Source: Pseudomonas putida
GTDB lineage: Bacteria; Pseudomonadota; Gammaproteobacteria; Pseudomonadales; Pseudomonadaceae
Length of the DNA: 64,000 bases
NCBI RefSeq assembly: GCF_025905425.1
Contig: NZ_CP109603.1
Location: forward strand, 904,001 to 968,000
Direction of reading: 5' to 3'
Of this stretch, positions 40,490-49,900 are shown piece by piece. The translations under genes were made by a program, and so were the position numbers. The notes beneath the pieces were generated by a model that saw only the letters and a program-made list of their open reading frames with translations, ran no database searches and was not told the origin of the DNA. Positions within the stretch are counted from its first letter, which is position 1, and each line of letters opens with the position of its first letter.

Positions 40490-41041
40490 TCAGGTGCCGT
40501 TGGCTGGCAGGCTCAAGGGCAACAACCGGGCCGTGTTGCGCGCATCTTCCAGGGCCCTGTGCTGCTGCCCGCAAAAGTGCATGCCGGCCAGCTGCAAGGC
40601 GCCATTGAGGCCGGTCGGCCGCTGCAGGTGGCGGGCTTTGGCGAAGCGCTGCTTGAGGTTGATGTGCGGCACGTTGCGCAGCAGGCTGTCGAGCCCGTGC
40701 TGCTGCCATTCCTGCACCAGTTGCTGACGGTCGTAGTCCCCCCAGCTGACCCACGCCTGCAACTGCCCGCGGTGGTGCCCCAGCCAGCGTTCGAACCGTG
40801 CCCACACCTCAGGGAAGGCGGCGGCGCTGTCAACGCTGGCCTGGCTGATGTGCGTCAGTTCACGGCAGAACGGCGTCAGCTGTGGCCGCCGCCGGGGCCG
40901 TACGAAGCGCTGGAAGTGGTCGACTTCGCGGCCTTCGCGGGTCACCAGGCTTGCGCCGATTTCAATGATTTCCATCTCTGTGACCGGCCATCCACCATCG
41001 TCGGTGGTGGCTTCCAGGTCGATCACCAACCAATGGCCCAT
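40490..41041 (-). CDS. DEDDh 3'-5' exonuclease (ERI1/KapD-like)
   Basis: 183 residues from ATG 41041. The Exo I motif VIDLEATTDDG (Asp8, Glu10) and EIIEIGASLV are followed by the Exo II region with the Asp of SWGDYDRQQL near residue 100 and Exo III HRALEDARNTARLL near 163-172 (His and Asp). It belongs to the ERI1/KapD-like branch of DnaQ-fold RNases/DNases. Substrate unknown. A possible hairpin gcctagcttaggc lies upstream at about 41167-41179. Confidence 0.87.
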   Translation of the reverse strand: MGHWLVIDLEATTDDGGWPVTEMEIIEIGASLVTREGREVDHFQRFVRPRRRPQLTPFCRELTHISQASVDSAAAFPEVWARFERWLGHHRGQLQAWVSWGDYDRQQLVQEWQQHGLDSLLRNVPHINLKQRFAKARHLQRPTGLNGALQLAGMHFCGQQHRALEDARNTARLLPLSLPANGT

Positions 41042-41203
41042 ACCAGGCTCCCTTGCAGATCCTGCTAGAGCGTAGCCAAAGTCTGGCCTTACGGCACCCC
41101 CTGGCATTTTGCCGCCTGCTTTGGCGTAAAGACCAGCGACCAGCAGTTGTGCCCTGCCAGGAAAACGCCTAGCTTAGGCGCAACCAGGTACGAACCGTGA
41201 TGA

Positions 41204-42013
41204 GTGTCTGTCTTGACTCCAGCGCCCGGCTTAAAGGCCTTGCCCACTTTGCTGATGCTGGCCGCGCTGTGGCTGGCGATACCGGGCTGGGCTGCCGACG
41301 CGATCGAAGTGAAGATCGGTGCCGCGCATTTCCCACCCTACACCGTGCGCCCTGAACAGGGGGCCGACACCGGCCTGTTGCCGCAACTGGTCCAAGCCCT
41401 GAACCGCTTCCAGCAGGGCTACCACTTTGTCCTGGTACCCACGTCGATTCAGCGGCGCTTTGGTGATTTTCAGCAGGGTCGCACCGACATGGCGATCTTC
41501 GAGAACCCGCAGTGGGGCTGGCAGCAGATTGCCCATCAGACGGTGGACATGGGCCTGGAAGACGCCGAGGTGTTCGTTGCCAGCAAGGCCAATGGCCGTG
41601 ACCCGCACTACTTCGATGACCTGCGCGGCAAGCGACTGGCGCTGTTCAACGGCTACCACTACGCCTTCGCCCGTTTCAACTCCGACCCGGACTACCTGCG
41701 CAAGGCCTTCAATGCGACGCTGACCTACTCCCACGACAGCAACCTGCTGATGGTGCAGGCAGACCGCGCCGACATCGCCCTGGTCACGCGCTCCTACCTG
41801 AGCGACTTTCTGGACCGCAACCCGGACAGCCAGGCGCAGTTGGTCGCCTCGCAGCGAATCGACCAGGTCTATCACCACTACGCCTTGCTGCGCCCCGGTG
41901 CGCCCATTGGCGAGCAATCGTTCGCGGCCCTGTTGCGTGCCCTGCGCGAGAACGGCGAGCTGACGCGTATCTTCCAGCCTTACCGGATCACGGTGCAGGT
42001 GCCGCGCGACTAA
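41204..42013 (+). CDS. periplasmic solute-binding protein, family 3 type
   Basis: 269 residues from a GTG at 41204. A signal peptide (LPTLLMLAALWLAIPGWAAD) leads into the bilobal domain: VKIGAAHFPPYTVRPEQGAD, then GRTDMAIFENPQWGWQQI, KRLALFNGYHYAFARFNSDP and a final LRALRENGELTRIFQPYRI. An ATG four bases earlier is in another frame. No transporter neighbours are seen. Its stop codon overlaps the sigma-factor box of the next gene, so the two genes are separately controlled. Confidence 0.83.
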   Translation: MSVLTPAPGLKALPTLLMLAALWLAIPGWAADAIEVKIGAAHFPPYTVRPEQGADTGLLPQLVQALNRFQQGYHFVLVPTSIQRRFGDFQQGRTDMAIFENPQWGWQQIAHQTVDMGLEDAEVFVASKANGRDPHYFDDLRGKRLALFNGYHYAFARFNSDPDYLRKAFNATLTYSHDSNLLMVQADRADIALVTRSYLSDFLDRNPDSQAQLVASQRIDQVYHHYALLRPGAPIGEQSFAALLRALRENGELTRIFQPYRITVQVPRD

Positions 42014-42034
42014 ATTCCGGGGTCGCGGCAACGT
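42011..42034 (+). promoter_or_regulatory. PvdS/PfrI-type promoter (iron-starvation box) before the acetyltransferase
   Basis: TAAAT (42011-42015), then 16 bases, then CGT (42032-42034): an exact match to the pyoverdine ECF sigma consensus TAAAT-N16-CGT. It begins at the stop codon of the upstream gene and lies 42 bases before the start of the acetyltransferase gene. Confidence 0.8.
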
Positions 42035-42075
42035 TTCAGGGGTGAGCCTTCTCTTCATTTTCGTGAGCCAAGACC

Positions 42076-43089
42076 ATGCCGTTCGATGCCGCTTCGCAGC
42101 CACTGTCACCGCCACGCTGGCGCAACCTCAGCGCCGATGAGGGCGACAGCTGGCTGAGCCTGACCCTTGAAGGGCGCCCACTGATCCAGCTGCGCCTGGC
42201 CCAGGGCGCGACCCTGGAGGTGCAGGTGCAAAGCCTTTGCCCAGAGCGCCCTTACCTGGCGTTGTGGGCCGCCTGTTACTGGCTGCTTTCGCGTGATGTC
42301 GCCTGCCAGCGCCTGGCCTGGCACCTGCCCGAGGTGCCGGCGCAAGCCCTGGTCAGTGGCCTGTTGCTGCAAGGCGAGCAGCCTGGCGTGTACCTGTGCG
42401 AACGTGCGCTGTTCTGGCAGTTGCCCCAGCCTTGGCTCGGCGAGTCGGTCACCGGGGTGTACCCGCAACAGATGCAGATCAGCAACGGCAAGCGCCACCC
42501 GCGCCGGGCGCCCAAGCCCCGTGGCGAAGTGTATCGGCGCTTCGATGCGCGCCTGGGTAGCTGGGTTTCGCTGCGCACTCTGGAGATTGACCAGGACCTG
42601 GAACGTTTCAACCGCTGGCAGAACAACCCGCGAGTCGATGCGTTCTGGCAGGAGAGCGGCGCGTTGCAGCAGCACCGCGAATACCTGGCAAAGCTCGAAG
42701 CCGACCCGCATACCCTCACGCTGATTGGCTGTTTCGACGACGAGCCGTTTGCCTACTTCGAGGCGTACTGGGCGAAAGAGGACCGTATTGCGCCGTTTTA
42801 TGCGGCCGATGATTACGACCGGGGCATTCACATGCTGGTGGGGGAGGAGGCGCACCGTGGGCCGCACAAGGTGGCCAGCTGGCTATCGGCGCTGGTGCAC
42901 TACCTGTTCCTCGATGACCCGCGCACCCAGCGGGTGGTGGCCGAGCCGCGTGCGGACAACGGCAAGATGATCGGCTACATGCACGACCAGTGCTTCCATT
43001 GCGAAAAAGAGTTCGATTTCCCGCACAAGCGCGCGGCGCTGATGATTCTGGGGCGGGAGCGGTTTTTCGATCGGTGCACGTTGGCCTGA
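42076..43089 (+). CDS. siderophore-biosynthesis type GNAT acetyltransferase
   Basis: 337 residues. The N-terminal half (about 1-150) has no clear motif beyond strands such as LRLAQGATLEVQVQSL. The C-terminal half (about 165-337) is the acyltransferase domain of the IucB/RhbD type: FNRWQNNPRVDAFWQESGAL, FDDEPFAYFEAYWAKEDRIA, GIHMLVGEEAHRGPHKV and AEPRADNGKMIGYMHDQCFH. These enzymes acylate N-hydroxylated amino acids in siderophores. The gene follows an iron-starvation box and sits next to the sigma factor and pvdL, so a role in pyoverdine side-chain or hydroxyornithine modification is likely; the exact substrate is not readable. Confidence 0.87.
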   Translation: MPFDAASQPLSPPRWRNLSADEGDSWLSLTLEGRPLIQLRLAQGATLEVQVQSLCPERPYLALWAACYWLLSRDVACQRLAWHLPEVPAQALVSGLLLQGEQPGVYLCERALFWQLPQPWLGESVTGVYPQQMQISNGKRHPRRAPKPRGEVYRRFDARLGSWVSLRTLEIDQDLERFNRWQNNPRVDAFWQESGALQQHREYLAKLEADPHTLTLIGCFDDEPFAYFEAYWAKEDRIAPFYAADDYDRGIHMLVGEEAHRGPHKVASWLSALVHYLFLDDPRTQRVVAEPRADNGKMIGYMHDQCFHCEKEFDFPHKRAALMILGRERFFDRCTLA

Positions 43090-43095
43090 GGGTGT

Positions 43096-43116
43096 TGGGG
43101 GCGCATCGCGCCCCCA
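43096..43116. terminator. hairpin between convergent acetyltransferase and sigma-factor genes
   Basis: TGGGGGCGC-atc-GCGCCCCCA is a 9-bp perfect stem in the 41-base gap between the two convergent stops. No clear T-run follows on either side, but the stem is very GC-rich and could end both transcripts. Confidence 0.6.
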
Positions 43117-43130
43117 GCTAATTCAAACAT

Positions 43131-43661
43131 TCAAGCCTGGCGATTGGCCGTCTTGCGGCAGTGCACCAGGGCATCGCGGATCATGAAGTTGACCAAGGTC
43201 GGCGATACGCCCAGTTCTTTGGCGATGTCCTTTTGCGGCACGCCATGCAAACGGTACATCTCGAACGCATAACGGGTGCGCTGTGGCAGCTCGTTCAATG
43301 CTTCGGCGATGTCATCGAGGGCGGCCAGGTTGATGTGCGTGGCTTCGGGCGAGGCGTTCTGGATGACCACATTCAGGCCTTCCTCCTCGCTGCCGGAGTA
43401 CTTCAGCTCCATCGCCTGCTTGCGGTAGTGGTCGATGGCCAGGTTGCGCACGATCTGGAACAGGTAGCTCAGCTGCGCCTTGAATGACGAGGTGATCTGC
43501 GGGGCGGCACTGAGCCGGAAGAATGCATCCTGCACCACGTCTTCCGCGCGTGAGCGGCAACCGGTGATGCGCGCAGCAATCTTGACCAGAATGCTGCGAT
43601 TGTCGACGAAGGCCTGGAGTAATGGTGAATCGCACTTACTTGTGGATAGTTGTTCCGCCAT
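43131..43661 (-). CDS. pfrI: ECF sigma factor for pyoverdine genes (PvdS/PfrI)
   Basis: 176 residues from ATG 43661. The sigma-70 region 2 (LLQAFVDNRSILVKIAARIT, EDVVQDAFFRLS) and region 4 (LNELPQRTRYAFEMYRLHGV, then QKDIAKELGVSPTLVNFMI) form a standard ECF protein close in size to PvdS. It is divergent from pvdL. The Fur box over its promoter implies repression by iron, and three iron-starvation boxes in this window are its expected targets. The symbol pfrI is the P. putida name; pvdS is the P. aeruginosa name. Confidence 0.93.
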   Translation of the reverse strand: MAEQLSTSKCDSPLLQAFVDNRSILVKIAARITGCRSRAEDVVQDAFFRLSAAPQITSSFKAQLSYLFQIVRNLAIDHYRKQAMELKYSGSEEEGLNVVIQNASPEATHINLAALDDIAEALNELPQRTRYAFEMYRLHGVPQKDIAKELGVSPTLVNFMIRDALVHCRKTANRQA

Positions 43662-43728
43662 GGAAATCACCTTGTCACAGAGAGGAAGGGAGGCACCCAA
43701 GGTTGGGAAGCTTCCTGAGACGTGCGAC

Positions 43729-43757
43729 AAGCTATTCAGAATGATAATGATTGTCAA
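43729..43757 (-). promoter_or_regulatory. sigma-70 promoter overlapped by a Fur box, for the sigma factor gene
   Basis: On the minus strand TTGACA (43757-43752) and TAGCTT (43734-43729) are 17 bp apart. Between and over them runs AATCATTATCATTC, which matches the Fur consensus GATAATGATAATCATTATC in most positions. It fits iron-repressed transcription of the ECF sigma gene, about 60 bases before its start. Confidence 0.82.
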
Positions 43758-43851
43758 ATACGAAACGTAATTAGTATCTGTAAGTTTCGGTTCTAAGCAG
43801 CTCGCGTGAAACAGTTCACCTTTTGCCCTGCCTGCTACCGCGTTATCCGTT

Positions 43852-43875
43852 TAATTTCTTGCCCCGCCCATCCGT
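43852..43875 (+). promoter_or_regulatory. iron-starvation box before pvdL
   Basis: TAATT (43852-43856), 16 bases, CGT (43873-43875): one mismatch to TAAAT-N16-CGT and the same spacing as the two exact boxes in the window. It lies 90 bases before the pvdL start. I see no better candidate in the sigma-pvdL gap. Confidence 0.65.
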
Positions 43876-43965
43876 TCCCCTGTGTACATCCGGCCGCCGA
43901 GTGCTGCCCGCCGACGTGCGCGGCGCAGCCGGCCCGACTTCACCAGACACTGGCAGGAACACCCC

Positions 43966-46900
43966 ATGACGGACGCCTTCGAACTCCCGCTCTCGCTGGT
44001 CCAGGCCCTGGCGCAACGCGCCGCGCAGACCCCGGACAAGATAGCCCTGCGCTTTCTGGCCGACGCTCCCGGTGAGCAGGCCGTGCTCAGCTATCGGGAC
44101 CTGGACAGGCGCGCGCGCACCATCGCCGCCGCCTTGCAGGCCCGCGCCGAGTTCGGCGACCGTGCGGTGCTGCTGTTCCCCAGCGGGCCGGACTATGTCG
44201 CGGCGTTCTTTGGTTGCCTCTACGCCGGCGTTATCGCCGTGCCGGCGTACCCACCGGAATCCACCCGTCACCATCACCAGGAGCGCCTGCTGTCGATCAT
44301 CGACGACGCCGAACCGCGCCTGCTGCTGACGGTAGCGGCGCTGCACGACAGCCTGCAGGGCCTGGACGCGCTGACGGCAGCTAACGCCCCCGAGCTGCTG
44401 GCCGTGGATGGCCTTGAGTCGGCCCTGGCCGATGCCTGGCGCGAACCTACCCTGGCCGGCGACGACATTGCCTTCCTCCAGTACACCTCTGGCTCCACCG
44501 CATTGCCCAAGGGCGTGCAGGTCAGCCACGGCAACCTGGTGGCCAACGAGCAGTTGATCCGTCACGGCTTCGGCATTGCTGTGAACCCCGACGATGTCAT
44601 CGTCAGCTGGCTGCCGCTGTACCACGACATGGGCCTGATCGGCGGCTTGCTGCAGCCGATCTTCAGCGGCGTGCCGTGCGTGCTGATGTCGCCAGGTTAC
44701 TTCCTCGCCCGGCCCCTGCGCTGGTTGCAGGCCATCAGCGAGTACGGCGGCACCATCAGCGGTGGCCCCGACTTCGCCTACCGTCTGTGCAGCGAGCGGG
44801 TCAGCGAGGCGTCCCTCGCCGGGCTCGACCTGAGCCGCTGGCGCGTGGCCTATTCCGGCTCCGAACCGATCCGCCAGGACAGCCTGGCAACCTTCGCCGA
44901 CAAGTTCCAGGCCTGTGGCTTCGACCCGCAGAGCTTCTTCGCCAGCTATGGCCTGGCCGAGGCGACCCTGTTCGTCAGCGGCAGCCGCCGTGGCCAGGGC
45001 ATCGGCGCCCTGTCGCTGGACGCCGAAGCCTTCGCTGCCAACCGCGCCGAAAACGGCAGCGGCAGCGTGCTGATGAGCTGTGGCTACCCGCAGCCAGGGC
45101 ATGCGGTTCGCATTGTCGAGCCCCAGCGCCTTGAACAACTGGGCGACAACCAGGTCGGTGAGATTTGGGCGGGTGGCCCGAGCATCGCCCTGGGCTACTG
45201 GCGCAACCCCGAGGCCAGCGCCCGCACCTTCGTCGAGCGGGATGGCCAGACCTGGTTGCGTACCGGCGACCTGGGTTTCATGCGCGAGGGTGAAGTGTTC
45301 GTCACTGGGCGTTTGAAAGACATGCTCATCGTCCGTGGCCAGAACCTCTACCCGCAAGACCTTGAGAAGACCCTGGAGCGTGAAGTCGATGTGCTGCGCA
45401 AAGGCCGCGTGGCGGTATTTGCCGTGGACCACCAGGGCGAGGAGGGCATCGGCGTGGCGGTGGAGATCAGCCGCAACGTGCAAAAAGCTGTCGACCCTCA
45501 GGCACTGATCAAGACCCTGCGTCAGGTCATTGCCGATGCCTGCCGCCAGGCGCCGGCCGTGGTCCTGCTGCTTAACCCGGGCGCACTGCCCAAGACCTCC
45601 AGCGGCAAGCTGCAACGCTCGGCCTGCCGCCAGCGCATGGACGATGGCAGCCTCGACTGTTACGCGCGCTTCCCCGAGGCCCGCGAGCAACACGCAGGCG
45701 GCGCTGTGGTCGATGATCTGCAGGCCCGTATCGCTGCGGTGTGGCGGGACGTGCTCAAGGTTGAAGCCGTGGCGGCGGACGACCACTTCCTGCTACTGGG
45801 CGGCAACTCCATCGCAGCCACCCAGGCCACGGCGCGCCTGGCGGATGAGCTGGGTATCAACCTGAGCCTGCGTAGCTTGTTCGAAGCCCCGCTGCTGGGC
45901 GAGTACAGCGCTGCGGTCGCTGCGATCCTCGCTGAAGGCGGGGCCCAAGCCCATGCCATCGCCACCCTGGGCCGCGATCAATCGGTGCCGCAATCGCTGG
46001 CACAGAACCGCCTGTGGCTGCTCTGGCAACTGGAACCGCAATCGGCGGCCTACAACATTCCGGCCGGCCTGCACCTGCGCGGTGAACTGGACGTTGCCGC
46101 GCTGGAGGCTGCCTTCCAGGCCCTGGTGGCACGCCATGAATCGCTGCGCACGGTGTTCAGCGAAACGGATGGCCAAGCCCTGCAGCGGATTCACCCGCAA
46201 CAGCCGTTCAGCCTGCGTCGCCTGGACCTCGACGGCCAGCCCGCCGAACGGATTGCAGCGTGCCGCGAGGAAGAGGCCCAGCAGCCGTTCGACCTCAGCC
46301 AAGGCCCACTGCTGCGCGTGACCCTGGCGCGCCTGGACGATGAAGACCACCAACTGTGGGTGACGCTGCACCACATCGTCGCCGATGGCTGGTCGCTGAA
46401 CATCTTGCTCGACGAGTTCGCCAAACTGTACGCCGCGCACTGCCAGGGCCAAACGGCCAACCTGGCGCCGCTGCCACTGGGTTATGCCGACTACGGCACC
46501 TGGCAACGGCAATGGCTGGCCGACGGCGAGGCCGAGCGCCAGTTGCACTACTGGAAAGCCAAGCTGGGTGATGAACTGCCAGTGCTTGACCTGTGCACCG
46601 ACCAGCCCCGCGCCAGCCAGCGTGACAAACGCGCGGCGCGCTACCACCTGAAGGTGCCGGCCAAACTGACCGAAGCGCTCAAGGGCCTTGCCCGCGAGCA
46701 GCAGGCGAGCCTGTTCATGGTGCTGTTGGCTGGCTGGCAAAGCGTGCTGCACCGCTACACTGGCCAGGCAGACATCCGCGTCGGCGTGCCCAATGCCAAC
46801 CGCCCGCGCCTCGAAACCCAAGGCCTGGTCGGTTTCTTCATCAACAGCCAGGTGCTGCGTGCGCAATTGCATGGCCGCTTGCCCTTCGAGCAACTGCTGG

Positions 46901-49900
46901 CCCAGGCCCGTCAGGCCACCCTGGAGGCCCAGGCCAATCAGGACCTGCCGTTCGAACAACTGCTCGAAGCCTTGCCCGAAGCCCGCGAGCAGGGCCTGTT
47001 CCAGGTCATGTTCAACCACCAGCAGCGCGACCTTTCGGCGCTGCGGCGCTTGCCTGGCCTGCTTGCCGAAGAATTGCCCTGGCACAGCCGCGAAGCCAAG
47101 TTCGACCTGCAACTGCACAGCGAAGAGGACCATCAAGGCCGCCTGACTTTGGCCTTCGACTATGCCGCCGAACTGTTCGAGGCCAGCACCGTAAAACGCC
47201 TCGCCGCCCACCTGTTGGCGTTGCTGGAGCAGGTGTGCGCCCAGCCGCAGCTAGCGCTGGGCGAGGTGCAGTTGCTCGATGAACACCACCGCGCACAGCT
47301 GCTCGGCTGGGGCCAGGCAGCGGCTGCGGCGCCTCAGCGTCTGTTGGTCGAGCAGCTCAACGAACAGGCCCGGCTGACCCCGCAGCGCACGGCGCTGGCC
47401 TGGCAGGGCGGCAGCCTCGACTATGCCGAGTTGCACCAGCAGGCCAACCGCCTGGCCCATTACCTGCGTGACAAAGGCGTCGGCCCCGACACCTGCGTGG
47501 CCATCGCCGTCGAGCGTTCGCCGCAGCTGCTGGTCGGCCTGCTGGCCATCCTCAAGGCCGGCGGCGCTTACGTGCCGCTGGACGTGGACTACCCGGCCGA
47601 GCGCCTGGCCTACATGCTCGGCGACTGTAACGCCAGCCTGCTGTTGAGCCACAGCGGCCTGCTGGGCAAGCTACCGCAGGTCGAAGGCGTCAGCGCCATC
47701 GCCCTGGACCAGTTGCACCTGGACAGCTGGCCCAGCCATGCCCCCGGCCTGCACCTGCACGGCGACAACGTGGCCTACGTGATCTACACCTCGGGCTCCA
47801 CCGGCCAGCCCAAGGGCGTGGGCAATACCCATGCGGCCCTGGCCGAACGCCTGCAATGGATGCAGGCCACCTACGCGCTGAACGACAGCGACGTGCTGAT
47901 GCAAAAAGCGCCGATCAGCTTCGACGTCTCGGTGTGGGAATGCTTCTGGCCACTGATCACCGGCTGCAAACTGGTGCTGGCAGGCCCTGGCGAACACCGC
48001 GACCCACAGCGCATAGCTGCACTGGTGCAGCAGCATGGCGTGACCACGTTGCACTTCGTGCCGCCGCTGTTGCAGGTGTTCGTGCAGGAGCCGCAGGCAG
48101 CGGCATGCACCAGCCTGCGTTGGCTGTTCTCCGGGGGCGAGGCGTTGTCGGCCAGCCTGCGAGACCGGGTGCTGCAATTGCTGCCGCAGGTGCAACTGCA
48201 TAACCGTTATGGCCCGACCGAAACCGCGATCAACGTCACCCACTGGCACTGCCAGGCCGAGGACGGCGAGCGTTCGCCTATCGGCCGCCCATTGGGCAAC
48301 GTGCTGTGCCGTGTGCTGGACGCTGAACTGGAACTGACCGCCCCCGGCGTGCCGGGTGAGCTGTACCTGGGCGGCGCAGGCCTGGCCCGCGGTTACCTGG
48401 GCCGCCCCGGCCTGACCGCCGAGCGCTTCGTGCCCCAGGCCGATGGCGACGGCCAGCGTCTGTACCGCAGTGGTGACCGGGCCCGCTGGCAAGTCCAACT
48501 GCAGGCATTGGAATACCTTGGGCGTCTCGATCAGCAAGTGAAGGTGCGCGGTTTCCGCGTCGAGCCCGAGGAAGTCCAGGCCTGCCTGTTGGCGCTGCCA
48601 GGTGTCGAGCAGGCACTGGTGCTGATCCATAAGGACGCCGTGGGTGCGCAACTGGTCGGCTACTACAGCGGTGCGGCTGAACCGGCTGTACTGCTGGCCG
48701 CCTTGGCCGAGCAACTGCCGGCGTACATGGTGCCGGCGCAACTGATCCCGCTGGCACACTTGCCATTGGGCCCAAGCGGCAAGGTCGATCGCAAGGCGCT
48801 GCCCGCCCCGGTGTGGCAACAGCGCGAGCATGTCGAGCCGCAAAGTGCGTTGCAGCAACAGGTCGCCGCTATCTGGCGCGAAGTGCTGAACCTGCCGCGT
48901 GTAGGCCTGCAGGACGACTTCTTCGCCCTGGGCGGCCACTCGCTGCTCGCCACCCAGATCGTCTCGCGAACCCGTCAGGCGTGCGATGTCGAGCTGCCGC
49001 TCAAAGTGCTGTTCGAGGCCAGTGAGCTGGGTGCTTTCTGCATCGAGATCGCGCGCATCCGGGCTGCCGGCGAGCATAACCTGCAAGGCGAGATCGCCCG
49101 CGTCGACCGCCGCCAGGCGGTGCCGTTGTCGTACTCGCAACAGCGCATGTGGTTCCTTTGGCAGATGGAGCCAGACAGCCCCGCCTACAACGTCGGCGGC
49201 ATGGCCCGCCTGCGTGGCGCGCTGCACGTGGACGCGTTCGAACGCGCGTTGCAGGCACTGATCGTGCGTCACGAAACCCTGCGCACCACCTTCCCCAGCA
49301 TCGACGGCGTGGCGTACCAGTGCGTGGCCGAAGACAGTGGCCTGCAGCTCGACTGGCAGGACTTCAGCGCCTTGCCCGCCGAGGCCCGCCAGCAACGCCT
49401 GCAACAGCTGGCCGACGACCAGGCACACCAGCCGTTCGACCTGGAGCGCGGCCCGCTGCTGCGCGCCTGCCTGGTCAAGGCCGAGGAGCGTGAGCATTAC
49501 TTCGTCCTGACCTTGCATCACATCGTCACCGAAGGCTGGGCCATGGACATCTTCGCCCGCGAGCTGGGCGAGCTGTACGAAGCCTTTGTCGATGATCGCG
49601 AGTCGCCACTGACGCCGCTGCCGGTGCAATACCTGGACTACAGCGTGTGGCAGCGGCAATGGCTGGAAAGCGGCGAAGGCGCTCGGCAGTTGGCCTACTG
49701 GAAAGCCCGCTTGGGCGATGAGCACCCGGTATTGGCATTGCCGTCCGATCGCCCGCGCCCAGCGGTGCAGAGCCATTGTGGCGAGTTGTACCGCTTCGAG
49801 CTCGACCCAGCGCTGGTGGCCCGCGTGCACGCCTTCAACAGCCAGCGCGGGCTGACCCTGTTCATGACCATGACGGCCACCCTGGCGGCTTTGTTGCACC

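Noticed and set aside
41200..41300. An ATG at 41200 as the start of the solute-binding protein
   Set aside because: It is in a different frame from the protein; the GTG four bases later gives the signal peptide and mature domain.
43781..43807. TAAGT...CGC/CGT as the pvdL sigma box
   Set aside because: Spacing is 17 or 19 and the first element has a mismatch; TAATT-N16-CGT at 43852 fits the spacing of the two exact boxes.
43843..45786. A 647-codon minus-strand open frame over the sigma-pvdL gap and the start of pvdL
   Set aside because: It covers the acyl ligase domain of pvdL in antisense and has low-complexity shadow composition; no independent coding evidence.
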